Assembly: GCA_910579145.1 (NCBI GenBank)
Contig: CAJTTQ010000050.1
Coordinates: 319 to 12,291 of the forward strand
DNA length: 11,973 nt
Origin: an uncultured Eubacterium sp.
GTDB taxonomy: Bacteria > Bacillota > Clostridia > Lachnospirales > Lachnospiraceae
Reading direction: 5' to 3'
Positions 7,264 to 11,973 of the stretch are shown piece by piece. How positions within the stretch are numbered: position 1 is the stretch's first letter; the number at the start of each line of letters is the position of its first letter. The notes under the pieces are model-generated. The model was not told the origin of the DNA. It saw only the letters and a program-made list of their open reading frames with translations, and searched no databases. The translations under genes were made by a program, and so were the position numbers.

Positions 7264-8952
7264 TTAAATTGTTTCCTTATCCACTAGATCCTCTTCCGCG
7301 AACGACTCCTCGATCGGCGCTCCCGGCGCTACCATCGGCCACACCTTATCGTCCTGATCGAGTACACAGTTGATCACAACCGGCCCGTCGCATGACATGG
7401 CTTCCCGGATCACACCGTCTACCTCATCCCGGCTCGTGACCTCATACGCCTTCGCGCCGAGTGCCTCCGACACCTTCACATAATCCACCTGGTCTTCTAA
7501 TATCGTATTGGAATAACGCTTCCCGTAGAACAATGTCTGCCACTGGCGCACCATTCCGAGCGCGTGGTTATCAAAGATCACCTGGATGATCGGGATCTTG
7601 TAGCGCGATGCCGTCGCAAGCTCATTCATATTCATACGGAAACAGCCGTCTCCCGCGATATTGAACACATGCTTATCCGGCATACCGACCTTCGCCCCGA
7701 TACAGGCACCAAGACCGTATCCCATCGTTCCCATGCCGCCGGACGTCAAGAGCGTGCGCGGGTTCCGATAGGAAAAATACTGCGCCGCCCACATCTGATG
7801 CTGCCCGACGTCGGTGGAAATAATGGCGTCGCCGCCCGTCAGCTCGTAGATCCTCTCAATGATATACGGGCCGGTCAGCACATCAAAGCGGTAGCGCATC
7901 GGCAGAGCCGCCTTTCTGGCCAGCACTTTATCGATCCATGCGCGGTGGTACTGGTTCTCTAACTTTTTATTTAAGATCTCAAGAATGGACTTCAGATCCC
8001 CGATGATCGAATAATCGACCTGTATGTTTTTATTGACCTCTGCCGCGTCAATGTCGATGTGCACAATTTTCGCATTGTAGGCGAACTTATCAGACTTTCC
8101 GACAACGCGGTCAGAAAACCGCACGCCGAGAGCGATCAGAAGATCACATTCCGTCACGCTCAAATTCGCCGCCTTCGTCCCGTGCATACCGAGCATTCCC
8201 ATATAATACTCATCCGTACCGTCAAAAGCTCCTTTGCCCATGAGCGTATCGGTCACAGGCGCGTCTACCTTTTTCACAAATTCTTTTAATTCCGCGCTGT
8301 CGCCGGATAACACATTTCCGCCGCCGACAAAGATCATCGGGCGCTCGGAACTACGGATTGCCTGCAAAACAGCCTCGATGTCACTCTCGCGGATCGTATC
8401 GGTCTTTCTCGGGATGATCTCCGGCGTCTTCGGTTCAAATTCCGTTACGGCCGCTGTGACGTCTTTCGGAATATCGACGAGCACCGGCCCCGGCCTCCCG
8501 GACTGCGCGATCTTAAACGCGGATCGTATGGCCGCCGCCAGATCGTTCACATCCTTCACGATAAAACTGTGCTTCGTGATCGGCATCGTGACGCCGGAAA
8601 TGTCCACCTCCTGAAAACTATCCTTTCCCAAGAGCGGCAGTGTTACGTTACAAGTGATCGCCACCATCGGCACCGAATCCATATACGCGGTCGCGATGCC
8701 TGTTACGAGATTCGTAGCGCCCGGGCCGCTCGTCGCCATACAGACGCCGACCTTCCCCGTCGCCCTCGCGTAACCGTCGGCCGCATGGGACGCCCCCTGC
8801 TCGTGGGACGTCAGTATGTGGCGCAATCGATCCTGATAGCGATACAGTTCATCATATACATTTAAAATCGCCCCGCCGGGATAACCAAAGATCGTATCCA
8901 CCCCTTGCTCCAGTAAACATTCGATCAAGATTTGGGAACCGTTTAATTGCAT
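7264..8952 (-). CDS. ilvB: Acetolactate synthase, large catalytic subunit
   Basis: The enzyme joins two pyruvates to acetolactate, or pyruvate and 2-oxobutyrate to acetohydroxybutyrate, opening valine/leucine and isoleucine synthesis. The 562-residue protein has the three thiamine-diphosphate enzyme domains: an N-terminal domain with F-G-Y-P-G-G (22-27) and catalytic E51 in S-H-E-Q-G-A, a central FAD-type domain, and a C-terminal domain with the ThDP motif G-D-G-C-F-R-M-N followed ~27 residues later by D-N-H-A-L-G-M-V-R-Q-W-Q. The G-M-V-R-Q-W-Q segment is characteristic of biosynthetic AHAS. AGAGG lies 9 nt before the ATG, 32 nt after ilvD. The regulatory small subunit gene ilvN is not next to it here, which is unusual; it may lie elsewhere in the genome. 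Confidence 0.95.
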   Translation of the reverse strand: MQLNGSQILIECLLEQGVDTIFGYPGGAILNVYDELYRYQDRLRHILTSHEQGASHAADGYARATGKVGVCMATSGPGATNLVTGIATAYMDSVPMVAITCNVTLPLLGKDSFQEVDISGVTMPITKHSFIVKDVNDLAAAIRSAFKIAQSGRPGPVLVDIPKDVTAAVTEFEPKTPEIIPRKTDTIRESDIEAVLQAIRSSERPMIFVGGGNVLSGDSAELKEFVKKVDAPVTDTLMGKGAFDGTDEYYMGMLGMHGTKAANLSVTECDLLIALGVRFSDRVVGKSDKFAYNAKIVHIDIDAAEVNKNIQVDYSIIGDLKSILEILNKKLENQYHRAWIDKVLARKAALPMRYRFDVLTGPYIIERIYELTGGDAIISTDVGQHQMWAAQYFSYRNPRTLLTSGGMGTMGYGLGACIGAKVGMPDKHVFNIAGDGCFRMNMNELATASRYKIPIIQVIFDNHALGMVRQWQTLFYGKRYSNTILEDQVDYVKVSEALGAKAYEVTSRDEVDGVIREAMSCDGPVVINCVLDQDDKVWPMVAPGAPIEESFAEEDLVDKETI

Positions 8953-8984
8953 AACTATGCACCTCTTTCCAGTATTCTTTCACG

Positions 8985-10652
8985 CTAAAATTCGTTTTTT
9001 AACACAGCGCCTGTATTTCCAGACGTTACCATATTCGCATACCGCGCCAGATAACCTGTCGTAATCTTCGGTTCTCTCGGCTGCCAGTTTTTCCTGCGCT
9101 CCGCGAGCACTTCTTCACTGACATCGAGCTCCAGCTTATTGGCCGGGATGTCGATGCGGATCGTATCGCCCTCTTCGACGAGCGCGATCGGGCCGCCGAC
9201 CGCTGCCTCCGGTGACACATGGCCGATCGAGGCGCCGCGGCTCGCACCGGAGAACCGTCCGTCCGTAATGAGTGCGACCGAGGAACCGAGTCCCATGCCG
9301 GCGATCGCCGACGTCGGATTCAGCATTTCGCGCATACCCGGTCCGCCTTTCGGCCCTTCGTACCGGATGACGACAACGTCTCCCGCCACGATGCTGCCGC
9401 TCTTGATGGCAGCGATCGCGTCCTCTTCACAGTCAAATACCCGTGCCGGCCCCTCGTGTACCATCATTTCCGGCACGACGGCGGAACGCTTTACGACGGC
9501 GGAATCCGGCGCCAGATTTCCTTTCAGCACGGCGATACCGCCCGTCTCACTGTACGGATTCTCGACCGGACGGATCACCTCCGGATTCCGGTTGACACAA
9601 CCCTCGATATTTTCTCCCACCGTTTTTCCGGTCACGGTGATGAGATCGGTATATAATAATCCTTTTTTATTCAATTCATTCATTACGGCGTACACGCCGC
9701 CCGCTTCGTTCAAATCTTCCATATATGTCGGCCCTGCCGGCGCCAGATGGCACAGATTCGGCGTCTTCGCGCTCATCTCGTTCGCGAGGTCCAGATTCAG
9801 GTCAACGCCCGCTTCGTGCGCGATCGCCGGAAGGTGGAGCATGCTGTTTGTGGAACACCCGAGCGCCATATCGACCGTCAGCGCGTTCAGAAATGCCTTT
9901 TCGGTCATGATGTCACTCGGACGGATGTTCTTCTCATACAATTCCATCACTTTCATTCCGGCATGCTTCGCAAGCTTCAGCCTCTCGGAGTAAACGGCCG
10001 GGATCGTTCCATTTCCCTGCAGTCCCATTCCGATTGCCTCGGTCAGGCAGTTCATGCTGTTTGCCGTGTACATACCCGAACAGGAACCGCAGGTCGGACA
10101 GGCATGGCTGACAAAATCCTCCACATCGTCTTCTGTCATCGTTCCCGCCGCATGCGAACCGACCGCCTCAAACATACTGGAAAGACTGGTTTTTCTTCCC
10201 TGTACATGACCGGCAAGCATCGGGCCACCGCTCACAAACACCGTCGGCACATTGACTCTCGCCGCTGCCATCAGAAGGCCCGGCACGTTTTTGTCACAGT
10301 TTGGCACCATCACCAGCGCGTCAAACGCGTGGGCCACCGCCATACACTCCGTAGAATCCGCGATCAGATCCCTCGTGACGAGGGAATATTTCATGCCGAC
10401 ATGCCCCATCGCGATCCCGTCACAGACGGCGATCGCCGGGAATACGACAGGCGTTCCGCCCGCCATCGCCACGCCGAGTTTTACTGCCTCTACAATTTTA
10501 TCAATATTCATGTGTCCCGGCACAATTTCATTATAAGAACTGACGATACCTACTAATGGTTTGTCAAGTTCTTCCTTTGTCATGCCCAGCGCGTTGAACA
10601 ACGAACGCTGCGGGGCGGTCTGCATACCTTTTTTTACCGAATCACTTTTCAT
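8985..10652 (-). CDS. ilvD: Dihydroxy-acid dehydratase
   Basis: IlvD dehydrates 2,3-dihydroxy-isovalerate and -methylvalerate to the 2-oxoacids used for valine, leucine and isoleucine. It has 555 residues, the normal length. Iron-sulfur and metal-site motifs are P-N-C-D-K-N with C119, C-D-G (87-89), and C-P-T-C-G-S-C-S-G-M (185-194) with likely ligand C191. At the position of the third cysteine of [2Fe-2S] members (P-C) this protein has P-G-H (45-47), as in the E. coli enzyme, suggesting an oxygen-labile [4Fe-4S] form; this is inference. The C-terminal D-G-R-F-S-G-A-S-R-G motif is typical. GAGG sits 6 nt before the ATG and is embedded in the end of a short leader ORF and beside a pseudoknot-capable element, so translation may be regulated. 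Confidence 0.96.
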   Translation of the reverse strand: MKSDSVKKGMQTAPQRSLFNALGMTKEELDKPLVGIVSSYNEIVPGHMNIDKIVEAVKLGVAMAGGTPVVFPAIAVCDGIAMGHVGMKYSLVTRDLIADSTECMAVAHAFDALVMVPNCDKNVPGLLMAAARVNVPTVFVSGGPMLAGHVQGRKTSLSSMFEAVGSHAAGTMTEDDVEDFVSHACPTCGSCSGMYTANSMNCLTEAIGMGLQGNGTIPAVYSERLKLAKHAGMKVMELYEKNIRPSDIMTEKAFLNALTVDMALGCSTNSMLHLPAIAHEAGVDLNLDLANEMSAKTPNLCHLAPAGPTYMEDLNEAGGVYAVMNELNKKGLLYTDLITVTGKTVGENIEGCVNRNPEVIRPVENPYSETGGIAVLKGNLAPDSAVVKRSAVVPEMMVHEGPARVFDCEEDAIAAIKSGSIVAGDVVVIRYEGPKGGPGMREMLNPTSAIAGMGLGSSVALITDGRFSGASRGASIGHVSPEAAVGGPIALVEEGDTIRIDIPANKLELDVSEEVLAERRKNWQPREPKITTGYLARYANMVTSGNTGAVLKNEF

Positions 10653-10655
10653 AAC

Positions 10656-10742
10656 TTACCTCTTTTCCGCGCTGCCTTTTGCGCATATTGTTTGTGTCGC
10701 AGCGCAGACACAAACTTGCCGAGTGAAAAATTTATTTTTCAC
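10656..10742 (-). CDS. Possible 28-aa leader ORF upstream of ilvD
   Basis: A GTG at 10742 follows a good GAGG by 6 nt and opens a 28-codon frame ending TAA (10658-10656). One codon (GTT) later, in the same frame, comes the ilvD ATG. The ilvD Shine-Dalgarno is formed by the last sense codons of this ORF. The peptide starts (M)-K-N-K-F-F-T-R-Q-V, then C-V-C-A-A-T-Q-T, and ends in a basic A-E-K-R. The start codon lies in the 5' arm of a perfect 10-bp hairpin (10744-10735 with 10730-10721). It has too few Ile/Val/Leu codons to look like a classic ilv attenuator peptide. Translation is unproven. Confidence 0.45.
   Translation of the reverse strand: MKNKFFTRQVCVCAATQTICAKGSAEKR
10659..10715 (-). 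promoter_or_regulatory. Pseudoknot-capable leader element, copy 1 (before ilvD)
   Basis: On the transcribed strand a perfect 9-bp stem GTTTGTGTC/GACACAAAC (10715-10707 with 10698-10690) closes an 8-nt loop carrying GCGCTGC (10705-10699). Its exact complement GCAGCGC lies at 10675-10669, after a 14-nt linker and 6 nt before the ilvD Shine-Dalgarno GAGG (10662-10659). Loop pairing would make an H-type pseudoknot next to the ribosome site. It matches the element before the ABC lipoprotein gene in both sequence blocks and geometry. The role (metabolite sensing, protein binding, coupling or just a dispersed repeat) is not shown. Confidence 0.6.
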
Positions 10743-10794
10743 TCTTTACCTCTTTTCCGCACGGAATTTCAGTTCCGTTGCTTTTTTGTGTTTC

Positions 10795-11880
10795 TTAGTG
10801 GATCTCCCTTAGAACCGCATCACCCATCTCAACTGTCCCCAGACAGGTTTTTCCCTCATCCATAATATCGACCGTCCGCAATCCTTTTTTCAGCACTTCT
10901 TTTACGGCGCGTTCGATGGCATCCGATTCTTTCACAAGGTTAAAGGAATATTTTAACATCATCGCCGCCGACAGGATCGTGGCGATCGGATTCGCTTTAT
11001 TCTGTCCGGCAATATCCGGCGCGGCGCCGTGGCTCGGTTCATACATGCCGAGCGTGCCCTCGCCTAAACTGGCGGAAGCCAGCATACCGATCGAACCCGT
11101 AACCATACTCGCCTCATCTGACAAAATATCGCCGAACATATTCTCCGTTAAAATGACATCAAACTGTTTCGGGTCTTTTACGATCTGCATGGCGCAGTTG
11201 TCGACGAGCATATCGGTCAGTTCGATATCTGGATAGTCCGCGCTCACTTCCTTCACGACTTTCCGCCATAGGCGGGAAGAGTCGAGCACGTTTGCCTTAT
11301 CGACGCTGCAAACCTTTTTATTTCGTTTTCCGGCCACATCAAACGCCCATTTCGCGATGCGCCGTATTTCGTTTTCATCGTACGTGAGCGTATCCGTCGC
11401 CCGCAGTACGCCATCGACCTCTTCCGTATGCCTCTCCCCGAAATACAGGCCGCCGGTCAGCTCTCTCGTGACGACAAAATCAAAGCCGCCGCGGGTCAGT
11501 TCCTCTTTGAGTGGACACGCGCCGCTCAGTTCATCGAACAGCACCGCCGGTCTCAGGTTACAAAACAAACCCAGTCCTTTGCGGATCTGCAATAGCCCTG
11601 CCTCCGGCCGCTTATCCGGCGGAAGGTCGTACCAACTGTCCTTTCCCACCGTCCCGCCAACGGCGCCAAGAAGGACGGAATCGCTTTTTTTCGCCCGCTC
11701 GAGCGTCTCCTTCGTCAGGGGTTCGCCGTAAGCGTCGATGGAACATCCGCCCATCAATAGCTCCTCATATTCAAAAGAGTGTCCGTAGACCTCTCCTACC
11801 TGATCTAATACTTTTCTGGCTTCCGCCACGATTTCCGGCCCTATGCCATCGCCGGGAATCAATGCAATATGAAAATCCAT
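10795..11880 (-). CDS. leuB: 3-isopropylmalate dehydrogenase
   Basis: LeuB oxidatively decarboxylates 3-isopropylmalate with NAD+ to 2-oxoisocaproate, the leucine precursor. At 361 residues it is full length. The start shows the family's I-P-G-D-G-I-G-P-E motif (8-16), and the C-terminal half has the isocitrate/isopropylmalate dehydrogenase signature T-E-N-M-F-G-D-I-L-S-D-E-A, followed by G-S-I-G-M-L-A-S-A and the NAD-site segment E-P-S-H-G-A-A-P-D-I-A-G. The ATG at 11880 has GAGGG a few nt upstream. It is the first gene of the run seen here, with a candidate promoter and inverted repeat at 11929-11963. The other leucine genes (leuA, leuC, leuD) are not in the window. A 142-nt structured gap, without a clear terminator, leads to ilvD. 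Confidence 0.95.
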   Translation of the reverse strand: MDFHIALIPGDGIGPEIVAEARKVLDQVGEVYGHSFEYEELLMGGCSIDAYGEPLTKETLERAKKSDSVLLGAVGGTVGKDSWYDLPPDKRPEAGLLQIRKGLGLFCNLRPAVLFDELSGACPLKEELTRGGFDFVVTRELTGGLYFGERHTEEVDGVLRATDTLTYDENEIRRIAKWAFDVAGKRNKKVCSVDKANVLDSSRLWRKVVKEVSADYPDIELTDMLVDNCAMQIVKDPKQFDVILTENMFGDILSDEASMVTGSIGMLASASLGEGTLGMYEPSHGAAPDIAGQNKANPIATILSAAMMLKYSFNLVKESDAIERAVKEVLKKGLRTVDIMDEGKTCLGTVEMGDAVLREIH

Positions 11881-11928
11881 AGTTCCCTCACATTCTGCCG
11901 TTACTCACATACAGGCATAACTCTCAAA

Positions 11929-11957
11929 ATTTTAATAGCCTTTTTAGTATATAGCAA
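11929..11957 (-). promoter_or_regulatory. Candidate promoter for leuB and the operon
   Basis: On the minus strand TTGCTA (11957-11952) stands 17 nt before TAAAAT (11934-11929), about 50 nt upstream of the leuB ATG. The match is 4/6 and 5/6 to the housekeeping consensus. A rival -10, TATACT, lies further upstream, but its -35 would fall across the window end. The region is AT-rich compared with the coding DNA. Confidence 0.4.
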
Positions 11958-11963
11958 AAAGGC
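11938..11963 (-). repeat. Perfect 8-bp inverted repeat over the leuB promoter region
   Basis: GCCTTTTT and AAAAAGGC flank a 10-nt centre at 11938-11963 and cover the candidate -35 and spacer. The G/C pairs are on the outside and no T-run follows on either strand, so it does not look like an intrinsic terminator. It could be an operator for a dimeric regulator, or the remains of an upstream gene's 3' end. Confidence 0.6.
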
Positions 11964-11973
11964 ACGAACTGTC

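Larger units (their letters stand above)
10656..10760 (-). repeat. 15-nt direct repeat carrying both ribosome sites
   Basis: The 15-nt sequence GCGGAAAAGAGGTAA occurs exactly at 10760-10746 and again at 10670-10656, 90 bp apart. The first copy supplies the Shine-Dalgarno of the 28-codon leader ORF and the second that of ilvD. The repeat brackets the hairpin and most of the pseudoknot-capable element. It may come from a local duplication or from insertion of the element. Confidence 0.85.

Noticed and set aside
10721..10744. 10-bp hairpin in the leuB-ilvD gap as a terminator
   Set aside because: On the transcribed strand the stem is followed by GGCAAG and not by a U-run; a regulatory or start-masking role is more likely.
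11917..11931. CodY-box-like sequence upstream of leuB (minus strand AATTTTGAGAGTTAT)
   Set aside because: It has 5 mismatches to the 15-nt consensus AATTTTCWGAAAATT, mostly in the second half, and occurs in AT-rich DNA where chance matches are likely.

Overview
This window looks like a chromosomal biosynthesis region from a Gram-positive Clostridia, most likely a Lachnospiraceae-type gut anaerobe. The grounds are strong AGGAGG-type ribosome sites, a glycine/serine-rich linker after a lipoprotein lipobox, the short SerA type, and an oxygen-sensitive-looking IlvD. This placement is an inference; no rRNA or other taxonomic marker is present. Every gene I accept lies on the minus strand, so transcription runs from high to low coordinates.

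In transcription order: leuB (11880-10795), ilvD (10652-8985) and ilvB (8952-7264) for branched-chain amino acids; serC (7216-6134) and serA (6112-4946) for serine from 3-phosphoglycerate; a three-gene ABC importer of the TrpX/CD0873-like family (binding lipoprotein 4841-3822, permease 3772-2837, ATPase 2853-2062); and folC (2065-662), which starts inside the ATPase stop codon. Gaps are short, several genes overlap, and I see no convincing intrinsic terminator between leuB and folC. One long amino-acid/one-carbon operon with internal control points is therefore plausible. Serine feeds glycine and one-carbon folate metabolism, which folC supports by polyglutamylating folates. The importer probably brings in an amino acid, perhaps aromatic. 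At the left edge (489-1) is the start of a different, AT-rich gene for a secreted protein with CBM2-like carbohydrate-binding modules; it runs off the window.

The most interesting structure lies in the two longest intercistronic gaps. Upstream of ilvD (10715-10656) and upstream of the importer lipoprotein gene (4916-4849) sit two copies of a related element. Each has a hairpin whose loop carries GCGCTGC, with the exact complement GCAGCGC placed 6 nt before the downstream Shine-Dalgarno GAGG. Each could therefore form an H-type pseudoknot beside the ribosome site. Each is also spanned by a short ORF (28 and 30 codons) containing Cys-Val-Cys-Ala and Gln-Thr, whose stop codon abuts or overlaps the next gene's start. 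This may be an undescribed cis-regulatory RNA or translational-coupling device, or a dispersed repeat family that supplies ribosome sites. A second oddity is a five-unit, 15-bp in-frame minisatellite in folC.
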